From the NCBI GenBank assembly GCA_947497985.1, contig CANMIX010000003.1:62001-126000 (forward strand): a DNA stretch of 64,000 nt. The letters run 5' to 3'. Position numbers and translations under genes: made by a program. Source of the stretch: an uncultured Paracoccaceae bacterium (GTDB lineage: Bacteria > Pseudomonadota > Alphaproteobacteria > Rhodobacterales > Rhodobacteraceae). The notes beneath the pieces were generated by a model that ran no database searches, was not told where the DNA came from, and was given only the letters and a program-made list of their open reading frames with translations. This document shows positions 34,004 to 42,571 of the stretch, in pieces. Position 1 is the first letter of the stretch. The number at the start of each line of letters is the position of its first letter.

Positions 34004-34486
34004 ATGGCCAAGAAGCAGCAAAATACTGACCCGAACTACAAAGTTGTCGCCGAAAACCGGCGCGCGCGCTACGATTATGCAATCGATAGCGATCTGGAAT
34101 GTGGCGTGATGCTGCACGGATCAGAAGTCAAAGCGATGCGCGGCAATGGCGTGAATATCGCGGATTCCTATGCTGCGGTCGAGGATGGCGAATTGTGGTT
34201 GGTGAATTCGTATGTGCCGCCCTATGAGCAGGCCAAAGTGTTCAAACATGTGGAGCGTCGACGTCGCAAGCTGTTGGTGTCGCGCAAGGAATTGGCCGAG
34301 TTGTGGAACGCCACTCAGCGCAAGGGTATGACGCTGGTTCCGTTGGTACTGTACTTCAACCACAAAGGCCGTGCTAAAATCAAAATCGGCATCGCCAAAG
34401 GTAAGAAGCTGCACGACAAACGTGCGACTGAGGCCAAACGGGATTGGTCACGGCAAAAACAGCGTCTGCTTAAAGACAACAAGTAA
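34004..34486 (+). CDS. smpB: SsrA-binding protein SmpB
   Basis: The 160-residue product is full-length Smp[66 protein letters not shown] and the basic tail [15 protein letters not shown]. It brings tmRNA to stalled ribosomes. The start [19 protein letters not shown] is the usual N-terminus; no Shine-Dalgarno is visible before it. No tmRNA gene was seen in the window. Confidence 0.97.
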   Translation: MAKKQQNTDPNYKVVAENRRARYDYAIDSDLECGVMLHGSEVKAMRGNGVNIADSYAAVEDGELWLVNSYVPPYEQAKVFKHVERRRRKLLVSRKELAELWNATQRKGMTLVPLVLYFNHKGRAKIKIGIAKGKKLHDKRATEAKRDWSRQKQRLLKDNK

Positions 34487-34589
34487 GTCGCAGGCAGCTG
34501 CAAATTTATCCGAATTGACGAGTTGGCCCGTCTTGCACAGGGTCAAGGGGGGTAGTACCCATGCTTTCAGGTTTTCCCGGGAGGCATAA

Positions 34590-35456
34590 ATGAAGGACGA
34601 TCCAAAGACACTTGTTTCGACCGAATGGCTGGCAGAACATCTGAAGGATCCAGATCTACGTATTCTGGATGCGTCCATGCCGCCTGTGGGCAGTGGCCCG
34701 GAAGCGGCAGGTACTGCCAAGGCGGCCTATGACGCAGAGCATATCCCGGGTGCGCGTTTCTTTGATATCGACGACATCTCAGATCAGCGATCTGATCTGC
34801 CGCATATGGCGCCCCCTGTGGAAAAATTCATGTCGCGCCTGCGGGCAATGGGTGTGGGCGATGGGCACCAGATTGTCATCTATGACTGGCAGGGATTGTT
34901 TTCCGCTGCACGTGTCTGGTGGTTGTTCCGTCTGATGGGGCAAAACAATGTCGCGGTGCTGGACGGGGGACTGCCGAAATGGAAGGCCGAAGGCCGCGCC
35001 GTCGAAGATCTGCCGCCGGTGATCCGCGACCGCCATATGACCGTACGGGTGCAGAAACATTTGGTGCGCGATGCCACACAGGTGTCGTCCGCGTCAAAAC
35101 TGCATGACCACGAAATTATCGACGCACGCGCTGCCGCAAGGTTTCGTGGCGAGGCAGCCGAGCCCCGGGCGGGCTTGCGCGCTGGGCATATTCCAAATTC
35201 AAAAAACGTGCCGTTTGGCACTGTTCTAAATGCCGATGGCACCATGAAACAGGCGGCTGAGTTGCAGGCTGTCTTTGCAGACGCAGGCGTAGACCTTGCA
35301 AAACCCGCCATCACCACCTGCGGGTCAGGGGTGACCGCCGCAATCCTGTGCCTTGCGATGGAGCGCATGGGAAAGACTGATTATTCGCTATACGACGGTT
35401 CATGGGTGGAATGGGGAGCCTTCCCAACCCTGCCGATCGCGACTGGAGAGACCTGA
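34590..35456 (+). CDS. sseA: 3-mercaptopyruvate sulfurtransferase
   Basis: A 288-residue two-domain rhodanese. The second domain carries the catalytic loop CGSGVTA (3-MST type), the first an inactive rhodanese fold (ISDQRSDLPHMAPPVEKF, VIYDWQGLFSAARVWW). It moves sulfur from 3-mercaptopyruvate to thiols or cyanide, releasing pyruvate. The stop TGA shares its A with the ATG of the aminotransferase downstream (TGATG), so the two are coupled. GGAGGC stands before the start. Confidence 0.93.
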   Translation: MKDDPKTLVSTEWLAEHLKDPDLRILDASMPPVGSGPEAAGTAKAAYDAEHIPGARFFDIDDISDQRSDLPHMAPPVEKFMSRLRAMGVGDGHQIVIYDWQGLFSAARVWWLFRLMGQNNVAVLDGGLPKWKAEGRAVEDLPPVIRDRHMTVRVQKHLVRDATQVSSASKLHDHEIIDARAAARFRGEAAEPRAGLRAGHIPNSKNVPFGTVLNADGTMKQAAELQAVFADAGVDLAKPAITTCGSGVTAAILCLAMERMGKTDYSLYDGSWVEWGAFPTLPIATGET

Positions 35457-36640
35457 TGTTTGAGAACCTGAAAGCACAACCCGCAGATAAAATCCTGGCG
35501 TTGATGCAAAAATTCCGTGAGGACCCGCGTGCCTCCAAAGTTGACCTTGGTGTCGGCGTTTACAAAAACGCCGAAGGTGTCACCCCGGTTATGCGTGCCG
35601 TAAAAGCGGCCGAGCAGAAGATTTGGGAAACACAGGCCAGCAAGTCCTATGTTGGTCTGGCCGGTGACCCTGCCTATGCAGACGGGATGATTGGTTTGAT
35701 CCTGGGTGATGCCGTTGCACGCGACAAGATCGCCGCGGCAGCCACACCTGGTGGCACTGGCGCGGTGCGCCAAGCGTTTGAGCTGATCCGCAACGCCAAT
35801 CCAGAGGCACGGGTTTTTGTTTCCAACCCGACATGGCCGAACCATTTGTCGATCCTGAAGTATCTGAACATCGAAACCATCGCCTATCGCTATTTCGACA
35901 GTGAGACGCGTGGTGTGGATTTCGATGGCATGATCGAAGATCTCAAAACCGCCAATGCAGGCGATGTGGTGCTGCTACATGGCTGCTGTCACAACCCAAC
36001 CGGCGCAAATCTGAACCTGTCTCAGTGGCAAGTGGTTGTGGATCTGGTGGTCGAAAAAGGCCTGATCCCGATGGTCGACATTGCGTACCAGGGCTTTGGC
36101 GACGGTTTGGAGGAGGATGCGCAGGGCGTGCGTTTGGTGGCCTCTTCTGTGCCAGAGTGTCTGATTGCGGCGAGCTGTTCCAAGAATTTTGGCATTTACC
36201 GCGAACGTACCGGTCTGTTGATGGCGATTTCGCAAGACGCTGATGCACGTGCATTGAACCAAGGCACTTTGGCCTTCTTGAACCGCCAGAACTATTCCTT
36301 CCCGCCAGATCATGGCGCACGGATTGTGACCACGATCCTGAATGACGACGCGCTGCGCACCGATTGGGCGGCCGAGCTGGAAGATGTGCGCCTGGGCATG
36401 CTGGGTCTACGTCAACAGTTGGCGGATGAGCTGCAAAAGCTGACCGGGTCCGACCGCTTTGGCTTTATCGCGCAGCACCGCGGCATGTTCTCATTGCTGG
36501 GCACGTCTTCGGATCTGGTTGAAAAGATGCGGGCCGAGGATGGGATTTACATGGTTGGCGACAGCCGGATGAACATTGCGGGCCTCAACAGCGAGACCGT
36601 TCCGATCCTTGCGCAGGCAATTGTAAAAGCAGGCGTCTGA
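35456..36640 (+). CDS. Aromatic/aspartate aminotransferase (class I)
   Basis: The 394-residue product matches the TyrB/AspC family: MFENLKAQPADKILALMQKFRED, LGVGVYKNAEGVTPVMRAVK, LLHGCCHNPTGANL, VDIAYQGFGDGLEEDA, and the PLP lysine in SCSKNFGIYRERTG. These enzymes transaminate aspartate and aromatic amino acids; they can also transaminate cysteine to 3-mercaptopyruvate. The latter would feed the coupled sulfurtransferase. The start at 35456 has GGAGAG upstream. A terminator follows. Confidence 0.94.
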   Translation: MFENLKAQPADKILALMQKFREDPRASKVDLGVGVYKNAEGVTPVMRAVKAAEQKIWETQASKSYVGLAGDPAYADGMIGLILGDAVARDKIAAAATPGGTGAVRQAFELIRNANPEARVFVSNPTWPNHLSILKYLNIETIAYRYFDSETRGVDFDGMIEDLKTANAGDVVLLHGCCHNPTGANLNLSQWQVVVDLVVEKGLIPMVDIAYQGFGDGLEEDAQGVRLVASSVPECLIAASCSKNFGIYRERTGLLMAISQDADARALNQGTLAFLNRQNYSFPPDHGARIVTTILNDDALRTDWAAELEDVRLGMLGLRQQLADELQKLTGSDRFGFIAQHRGMFSLLGTSSDLVEKMRAEDGIYMVGDSRMNIAGLNSETVPILAQAIVKAGV

Positions 36641-36668
36641 CGCCACAATTCTTTACTGAGAAACGAAA

Positions 36669-36699
36669 GCCGCCACGCGAAAGCCTGGCGGTTTTTTTT
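36669..36699 (+). terminator. Terminator of the aminotransferase
   Basis: GCCGCCA (36669-36675) and TGGCGGT (36686-36692) form the stem; eight T's follow (36692-36699). Confidence 0.85.
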
Positions 36700-36728
36700 G
36701 TGCACCCGTGGCGGAGGTTCACAACGAA

Positions 36729-36754
36729 AAAGCCCCGGGCGAACCCGGGGCTTT
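36729..36754 (-). terminator. Terminator of amtB (possibly bidirectional)
   Basis: Perfect 11-base stem AAAGCCCCGGG/CCCGGGGCTTT with loop CGAA; on the minus strand it runs into TTTTTC, 25 bases after the amtB stop. Confidence 0.85.
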
Positions 36755-36778
36755 CTTGTATCAGTTCGATGCTAAAGC

Positions 36779-38110
36779 TTAGCTTGGCGAGAACTCAGGA
36801 TAGGCTTCCATGCCCAGCTCTGCCATGTCGAGACCGTTGACTTCGTCTTCTTCGGAGACCCGGATACCGAACACGGCTTTGAGGATCAGCCACATCGCGC
36901 CGGAGGCAACAACAGTGAAGATACCAACAACCGCAATCGCGTAGATCTGTGTGCCAAAGCTTGCGTCAGAGTTGGACAGTGGAACAACCAGGGTGCCGAA
37001 GATACCAGCAATCAGGTGAACCGGGATCGCGCCAACAACGTCGTCGATTTTCAGCTTGTCCAAGAATGGAACCGCGAAGACAACGATCACGCCGCCAACT
37101 GCACCGATCAAGGTCGCCAGACCCAGGGAGGGTGTCAGAGGCTCGGCTGTGATGGACACGAGGCCCGCCAGTGCGCCGTTCAGGATCATGGTCAGGTCAG
37201 GCTTCTTGAACATGACTTGTGTCAGGATCAGAGCTGCAACCGCGCCACCAGCAGCTGCTGCGTTGGTGTTTGCAAAGATACGGGAGATGTCAGCAACATC
37301 ACCGATTGTGCCCATTGCCAGCTGCGAACCGCCGTTAAAGCCGAACCAACCCATCCACAGGATGAATGTACCCAGTGTGGCCAGAGCCAGGTTGGAACCA
37401 GGCATCGGAACGGTTTTGCCGTCTTTGTACTTGCCGATACGTGGGCCGAGGATGATTGCACCGGTCAGAGCCGCCCAGCCACCTACAGAGTGAACAACGG
37501 TGGAACCCGCGAAGTCCAGGAAGCCCATCTCGTCCAGGAAGCCGCCGCCCCATTTCCACGACGCTTGCAGCGGGTAGATGACGGAGGTCAGAACGATGGT
37601 GAAGATCAGGAAAGGCCACAGTTTGATACGCTCGGCCAGGGTGCCGGATACGATCGAAGCAGTTGCCGCACAGAACATCAGCTGGAAGAAGAAGTCAGAA
37701 CCAGTTGTCGCGTAGCTGTAGTCATCAACAGCATCGGCACCAACACCAACAGCTTCCAGAACACCAGGGCCCCAAACGCCAGACAGAACGCCTTCGACGG
37801 ACCATGTGCCCAGCGGGTACATCAGGTTATAGCCGATCAGCCAGTAGAAGATGGCGGCCAGCGAGAACAGCGCCATGTTTTTGGTCAGCTGCATGGTTAC
37901 GTTCTTTGCACGCACCAAGCCAGCTTCCAGCATGGAGAAGCCTGCGGCCATCCAGAAAACCAGGAAACCTGCCATCAGGAACAGCAGTGAGTTCAGAATA
38001 AAGACCGTGTCCGTCGACGGGTTTACACCCGGAACTGGATCATCGGCCAGTGCCAGACCGGGCAGGGCAACAAGTGCCGCCGCGGCTAGCGGAAGAGTAT
38101 ATTTTTTCAT
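36779..38110 (-). CDS. amtB: Ammonium transporter AmtB
   Basis: A 443-residue Amt protein with an N-terminal signal-like peptide (MKKYTLPLAAAALVALPGLALA) and eleven membrane segments. Pore histidines appear in AGSTVVHSVGGWAAL and GAIPVHLIAGIFGTL; the signature DFAGSTVVHSVGG is intact. It carries ammonia/ammonium across the inner membrane. AAGGAAATACGGAC precedes the ATG. It lies 27 bases downstream of glnK, the standard order, whose product blocks the pore when nitrogen is plentiful. Confidence 0.98.
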   Translation of the reverse strand: MKKYTLPLAAAALVALPGLALADDPVPGVNPSTDTVFILNSLLFLMAGFLVFWMAAGFSMLEAGLVRAKNVTMQLTKNMALFSLAAIFYWLIGYNLMYPLGTWSVEGVLSGVWGPGVLEAVGVGADAVDDYSYATTGSDFFFQLMFCAATASIVSGTLAERIKLWPFLIFTIVLTSVIYPLQASWKWGGGFLDEMGFLDFAGSTVVHSVGGWAALTGAIILGPRIGKYKDGKTVPMPGSNLALATLGTFILWMGWFGFNGGSQLAMGTIGDVADISRIFANTNAAAAGGAVAALILTQVMFKKPDLTMILNGALAGLVSITAEPLTPSLGLATLIGAVGGVIVVFAVPFLDKLKIDDVVGAIPVHLIAGIFGTLVVPLSNSDASFGTQIYAIAVVGIFTVVASGAMWLILKAVFGIRVSEEDEVNGLDMAELGMEAYPEFSPS

Positions 38111-38137
38111 GTCCGTATTTCCTTCCCTGTGGACGCT

Positions 38138-38476
38138 TTAAAGCGCCTCGTGGTTGGTTTCGCCGGTACGCACGCGTACGGCTTGTGCCACATCCAGCAC
38201 AAAGATCTTGCCATCGCCGATTTTGCCGGTGCGTGCAGTCTGAGTGATGGTTTCCACCACTTGTTCCGCCTGCGCCTCAGGAACTACGATCTCAAGCTTA
38301 ACCTTGGGAACGAAGTTCACTTCGTATTCAGCTCCACGATAGATTTCGGTGTGCCCTGCTTGCGCACCAAAGCCCTTAATTTCTGTCACCATCAGTCCCG
38401 ACACGCCGATTTGGGTCAGCGCTTCGCGGACCTCTTCCAGCTTGAAGGGCTTGATGGCTGCAATGATCATTTTCAT
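38138..38476 (-). CDS. glnK: P-II nitrogen regulatory protein GlnK
   Basis: A 112-residue P-II protein: KMIIAAIKPFKLEEVREAL, GLMVTEIKGFGAQAGHTEIYRGAEY with the uridylylation site Tyr51 in the T-loop, and KIGDGKIFVLDVAQAVRVRTGE. It senses 2-oxoglutarate, ATP/ADP and nitrogen state and gates AmtB. I looked for a sigma-54 promoter in the 250 bases upstream and found no clear GG-N10-GC match. It is the first gene of a glnK-amtB operon. Confidence 0.98.
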   Translation of the reverse strand: MKMIIAAIKPFKLEEVREALTQIGVSGLMVTEIKGFGAQAGHTEIYRGAEYEVNFVPKVKLEIVVPEAQAEQVVETITQTARTGKIGDGKIFVLDVAQAVRVRTGETNHEAL

Positions 38477-38730
38477 CTCAACACCCTTTCTCGGGCATTG
38501 CGCCCGTTCATTCGCAATGGCAGCAAAACGATTGTGACGAGTCGATGAAACTGAGGTTGCGCCTTTCAGGTGCTCATGAAGTGGCTGAGATGAAAAATTT
38601 TGCTTAAAAACTGGTCAATGCACAAAAATGAAGCAGAAAACAAAGAGCAATTCCTAACAAATTGCCCTTCAACCCAGCAAATTGCGCGTAGTAATGTTGG
38701 TAAAACGGGCAAACCGGGCAGGATATAGGC

Positions 38731-40941
38731 ATGGTACGAAAAACAGGACGAAAGTCTCTGGTTGCGGACAACAGGTATGGATCTGCCCGCAAGAAACCAA
38801 AGAAGAAGGCGCGCGCACCAAAGCGTGCCGGTAAAGGCTTTTTAAGCGTCGTATTTGGGCGTAAGCGAAAAACCAGAACCAAGGCCAGCGCACCACGCAA
38901 ACGGGGTGTTTTTGGCTGGATGCGCTGGTTTGTTGGGCGAATTTTCGCCACCCTATGGGGGGCTGGTTGGCGTATTGGCCTGGCCGCTGGACTGTTGCTG
39001 GCCATAGCAGTGACCAATATCTATGTCTCCCTGCCTGATTTTCGCGGTTTTGTGGACGGGCGTGCGCAGGGTTCTGTGACGATGCTGGACCGCAACGGCG
39101 ATGTCTTTGCCTGGCGCGGGGACCAATTTGGCGGCGTGGCGACGACCGATACCGTCTCGCCCCATCTGAAACACGCCTTTGTCGCCACCGAAGACAAACG
39201 CTTCTATCGTCACTTTGGTATCAGCCCGCGTGGCGTGGCCTCGGCCGTGCGTATCAACCTGCGTGAGGGGCGTGGACCGCTGTCTGGCCATGGTGGCTCA
39301 ACGATCACTCAGCAAACTGCCAAGCTGTTGTGTCTTGGGGTTGCTTATGATCCGCAGGATTGGAAGAGCGAAGCGGCCTATGAGGCGGATTGTCGGCGTG
39401 GCTCCCTGGGGCGCAAAGCCAAGGAAGCGCTGTTTGCCCTGGCGATGGAGGTCAAATACAGCAAGGACGAGATCCTCTCGATCTATATGAACCGCGCTTA
39501 TCTTGGTGGCGGTGCTTATGGTGTCGAAGCTGCCGCGCAGCGCTACTTTGGCAAGTCTGCCAATCAGGTGAACGCCGCAGAAAGCGCAATGCTGGCCGGG
39601 CTTTTGACCGCGCCCAGTACATTGGCGCCGACAAACAACCTGCAACGCTCACAAGACCGCGCCGCTACGGTTTTGCGCTTGATGAACGAGCAGGGTTATC
39701 TGACAGCGGAACAAACCCGTACGGGACAAAACAATCCCGCGACTTTGTCGAAGGCCGCGCAAGCGCGCGCTGGTGGATATTTCGCGGATTGGGTGATGGA
39801 TACGATCCCTGATTTCCTGGGGCAGGAAACAACCGAAGACGTGGTGCTGCGCACGACGCTGGATCAACGGCTGCAAAAAGCCGCCGAAGATGCGCTGGAC
39901 TACGTTTTTACCAATAAGGTGCGTGCAGGCTCCAAAGCGCAGGCCGCCATTGTGGTGATGAGCGCGGATGGTGCGGTCCGTGCAATGGTCGGCGGACGCC
40001 AGACACGTGTTTCCGGTGTCTTTAACCGCGCCACACAGGCGAAACGGCAGACCGGATCTTCATTCAAACCCTTTGTCTATGCCACCGCGCTTGAATTGGG
40101 GTACTCGCCCTATGACGTGGTGCTGGATGCGGAATACTGCCTGAACATCCCCGGATCTGGGCAGTGGTGCCCCAAGAACTATACGCATCGTTTCTATGGC
40201 GAAGTCACACTGACTCGGGCGCTCAAGGACTCGTTGAACATTCCTGCGGTCAAAATCTCCGAAGCGGTCGGACGTGACCTGGTGCGTCAGGTTGCAGGTG
40301 ACTTTGGTATTGCAAGCAGCCTGGCAGATGGCCCCGCACTGGCCCTTGGCGCGTCCGAAAGCAGCCTGTTGGAGATGACCGGGGCCTATGCGGGTATCTT
40401 GAACGGTGGGTCCTCTGTCGCGCCCTATGGGCTGGTTGAGCTGCAACTATCGCAGGACAATGAGCCGCTGCTGCGAAATGACAGTGGTATTGGGGAACGC
40501 GTGATCCGCACCGAGGCGGCACAACAGTTGATCTGGATGATGGACAAAGTCATCACCAACGGCACAGGGACACGCGCACAGTTGCCCGGCTGGCAAGCGG
40601 CAGGCAAGTCTGGCACCACCCAAGCCGCCCGCGATGCCTGGTTTATCGGGTTCACTGCGGATTACGTTGCGGGGGTCTGGATGGGCTACGATGACAATAC
40701 GCCGTTGACAGGAGTGACCGGCGGCGGTCTGCCCGCTGAAATCTGGAAAGAGACGATGGTGCGGGTGCATGACGGGCTAACCCCGAAACCTTTGCCCATG
40801 CGCGCACCACCCGAGTTGCAGGTGCCGGAAGTCCGCCACGAACCTCAGCCGCGCCGCGTTCCGCAGAGTGGTGGGCAGGGCCAAGGGCAGGGGCTTGGCA
40901 ATGCGATCGACAATGTGTTGCGCGGGATTTTTGGCAACTAA
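38731..40941 (+). CDS. Class A penicillin-binding protein (PBP1-type)
   Basis: The 736-residue product has a lysine/arginine-rich cytoplasmic tail (residues 1-65), one membrane helix (about 78-98), a GT51 transglycosylase domain (catalytic Glu in ATEDKRFYRHFG, about residue 154; GGSTITQQTAK) and a transpeptidase domain with SSFK (about 442), SLN in KDSLNIPAV and KSGTT (about 625). A proline/glutamine-rich tail ends the protein. It polymerises and crosslinks peptidoglycan in the periplasm. It is alone, with a terminator downstream. Confidence 0.95.
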   Translation: MVRKTGRKSLVADNRYGSARKKPKKKARAPKRAGKGFLSVVFGRKRKTRTKASAPRKRGVFGWMRWFVGRIFATLWGAGWRIGLAAGLLLAIAVTNIYVSLPDFRGFVDGRAQGSVTMLDRNGDVFAWRGDQFGGVATTDTVSPHLKHAFVATEDKRFYRHFGISPRGVASAVRINLREGRGPLSGHGGSTITQQTAKLLCLGVAYDPQDWKSEAAYEADCRRGSLGRKAKEALFALAMEVKYSKDEILSIYMNRAYLGGGAYGVEAAAQRYFGKSANQVNAAESAMLAGLLTAPSTLAPTNNLQRSQDRAATVLRLMNEQGYLTAEQTRTGQNNPATLSKAAQARAGGYFADWVMDTIPDFLGQETTEDVVLRTTLDQRLQKAAEDALDYVFTNKVRAGSKAQAAIVVMSADGAVRAMVGGRQTRVSGVFNRATQAKRQTGSSFKPFVYATALELGYSPYDVVLDAEYCLNIPGSGQWCPKNYTHRFYGEVTLTRALKDSLNIPAVKISEAVGRDLVRQVAGDFGIASSLADGPALALGASESSLLEMTGAYAGILNGGSSVAPYGLVELQLSQDNEPLLRNDSGIGERVIRTEAAQQLIWMMDKVITNGTGTRAQLPGWQAAGKSGTTQAARDAWFIGFTADYVAGVWMGYDDNTPLTGVTGGGLPAEIWKETMVRVHDGLTPKPLPMRAPPELQVPEVRHEPQPRRVPQSGGQGQGQGLGNAIDNVLRGIFGN

Positions 40942-40966
40942 GACCCAGGATCGTCGCTTAAATAAG

Positions 40967-40991
40967 AAAAGGCCCCAAACGGGGCCTTTTT
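40967..40991 (+). terminator. Terminator after the PBP gene (bidirectional)
   Basis: Perfect 10-base stem AAAAGGCCCC/GGGGCCTTTT with loop AAAC, then T. It can also serve the convergent mlaC gene. Confidence 0.9.
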
Positions 40992-41015
40992 CATGTCTGA
41001 CGTTCGAGCTGGGTC

Positions 41016-41603
41016 TCAGCCGAGTTTCTTGAGCTCGGCGATTGTCTTGTCGATGTCGCCACGGTTGCGATCCAAGATCGCGCCAACCTCAGTCCGCTCC
41101 GTCAACAAGAGGTTCACGCCTTCGATGAACATATTGAAGAAACGGTCCTGACCCGAACGATCGGAGACAAGGAATGTCACCTTGAACGGAGACTGACCTT
41201 GCAGATAGGCCACGGTGTCGACCTCATACCACTTCTTGACCTTCTTGACGCCTGTTACCTCAAGACGACCACCAACGAACTCACGGAAGCGGCGGCCGTA
41301 TTTGCGGGAAATGTAACCTTGGAATGCTTTGGAAAAGGCTTTCTTTTGGCTATTGCTCGCGCGGCGGGCTTCGACACCCATCGCGTAGGCCGCGATGTAG
41401 GATGTATCGCTGTAATTCGCAAAGATTCGTTCAAACTCGCGGAACATCGCGGTTTCACCTTTGCCGGATTCGATGACATTATTGATGTCGCCAACAAGGT
41501 TATCGATCAAACGGCTTGCGCTTGCGTTGTCCAATGCCCAGCCAGCAGCCGGAGCAAATGACAGGCTTGCGCCCAAGGCCAATAGGAAATTTCGACGGTG
41601 CAT
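41016..41603 (-). CDS. MlaC/Ttg2D family phospholipid-binding protein
   Basis: A 195-residue periplasmic protein. The N-terminus HRRNFLLALGASLSFAPAAGWA has a twin arginine followed by a hydrophobic stretch, so Tat export is possible. The body matches MlaC: FERIFANYSDTSYIAAYAMG, FVGGRLEVTGVKKVKKWYEVDTV, VSDRSGQDRFFNMFIEGVNLLLTERTEVGAIL (cited in parts). It shuttles phospholipids between the MlaA complex and the inner-membrane MlaFEDB transporter. The upstream mlaA ends 3 bases before its start. Confidence 0.92.
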   Translation of the reverse strand: MHRRNFLLALGASLSFAPAAGWALDNASASRLIDNLVGDINNVIESGKGETAMFREFERIFANYSDTSYIAAYAMGVEARRASNSQKKAFSKAFQGYISRKYGRRFREFVGGRLEVTGVKKVKKWYEVDTVAYLQGQSPFKVTFLVSDRSGQDRFFNMFIEGVNLLLTERTEVGAILDRNRGDIDKTIAELKKLG

Positions 41604-41606
41604 GAC

Positions 41607-42368
41607 TTAAAATCCTTCCGTGCTCAATTCAAACGGATCGATCTCTGCGTTCTCAGAAGCCTGGCCCAACTCGAACCGGCGGTTCTGCAAATAGATCAGA
41701 CGCGCCTGCGCGTAGCTGTCGGCGCTCTCATACAGAATCGAATCCACTGTATCGGAATATGTGCCACGATCCCCGAGACGACGCACGATTTCGGCGTAAA
41801 CGTCGATGTTATCGGCAGGATTGTTCTTGGCATATCCAATGGGGTTTGTGAAAAAGTCGATAACCAGACCCGTCGCATCGCGTGCGGTCGAGGGGCCAAA
41901 GAACGGCAGTTCCACATAGGTGCCTTCGCCAACACCCCAGACGTGCAGCGTTTCACCAAAATTGGTGTCGACACGCGGGACGTTGAAATCAGACGCTGGA
42001 TCTCCCAGACCGCCAATCCCAAGGATCGAGTTGATCGCAAAACGCGACAATGCGATCCCAGCCTGTTTGAAGTTGCCTTGCAGGATTGAATTCACGGCCT
42101 GCCCTGGCATCGACAAGTTTTCGGCGAAGAGGCCGAAGCTGGTAACCATGTCGGGAGGGACGATCGCAACATAGCCCTTGGCTGCGGGGCGGAACGCAAA
42201 ACGGTCGACGCCACGGTTGAACTCATGAACGGCGCGGTTGCGCTGTTCGTGTGGGTCCGAAATGGTGCCCTCGGCGATCTGCTCGCCTGTAGGTTTTGCA
42301 CAACCAGAGACCACTGTGGCCGCCATTAGGATCAGTGCGGGAAGTATCGCACGCATCTTCATTTTCAT
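41607..42368 (-). CDS. mlaA: MlaA/VacJ family outer-membrane lipoprotein
   Basis: A 253-residue lipoprotein: lipobox VSGC near residue 23, then RAVHEFNRGVDRFAFRP, GNFKQAGIALSRFAINSILGIGGLGDPA, NFGETLHVWGVGEGTYVELPFFGPS (cited in parts), all typical of MlaA. It removes phospholipids from the outer leaflet of the outer membrane and hands them to MlaC. It is the first gene of an mlaA-mlaC pair; the inner-membrane transporter genes are elsewhere. Starts at downstream ATGs (residues 3, 5) are possible. Confidence 0.94.
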   Translation of the reverse strand: MKMKMRAILPALILMAATVVSGCAKPTGEQIAEGTISDPHEQRNRAVHEFNRGVDRFAFRPAAKGYVAIVPPDMVTSFGLFAENLSMPGQAVNSILQGNFKQAGIALSRFAINSILGIGGLGDPASDFNVPRVDTNFGETLHVWGVGEGTYVELPFFGPSTARDATGLVIDFFTNPIGYAKNNPADNIDVYAEIVRRLGDRGTYSDTVDSILYESADSYAQARLIYLQNRRFELGQASENAEIDPFELSTEGF

Positions 42369-42571
42369 GTTACCGATGTCTCGTCTCAGAGCGCCAAAAG
42401 CGGGCGCAGGTAATATGCTTCGTTCACATACAGTTATTTTCCTGGCGTCCCAGGGGGCTAAAGTCGCTGTTTATCATTTTGTGGCACATAAGGAACAGGG
42501 CAAAAGAAAGCCTGTACGTATGTGTTATCTAAGCGCATATATGATCGAAAATTGGTTTCAGCACTCCGAAC

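Noticed and set aside
38477-38730. A sigma-54 promoter before glnK
   Set aside because: No GG-N10-GC pair with acceptable flanks was found; the best candidate (TCACAATCGTTTTGCT) lacks the -24 GG.
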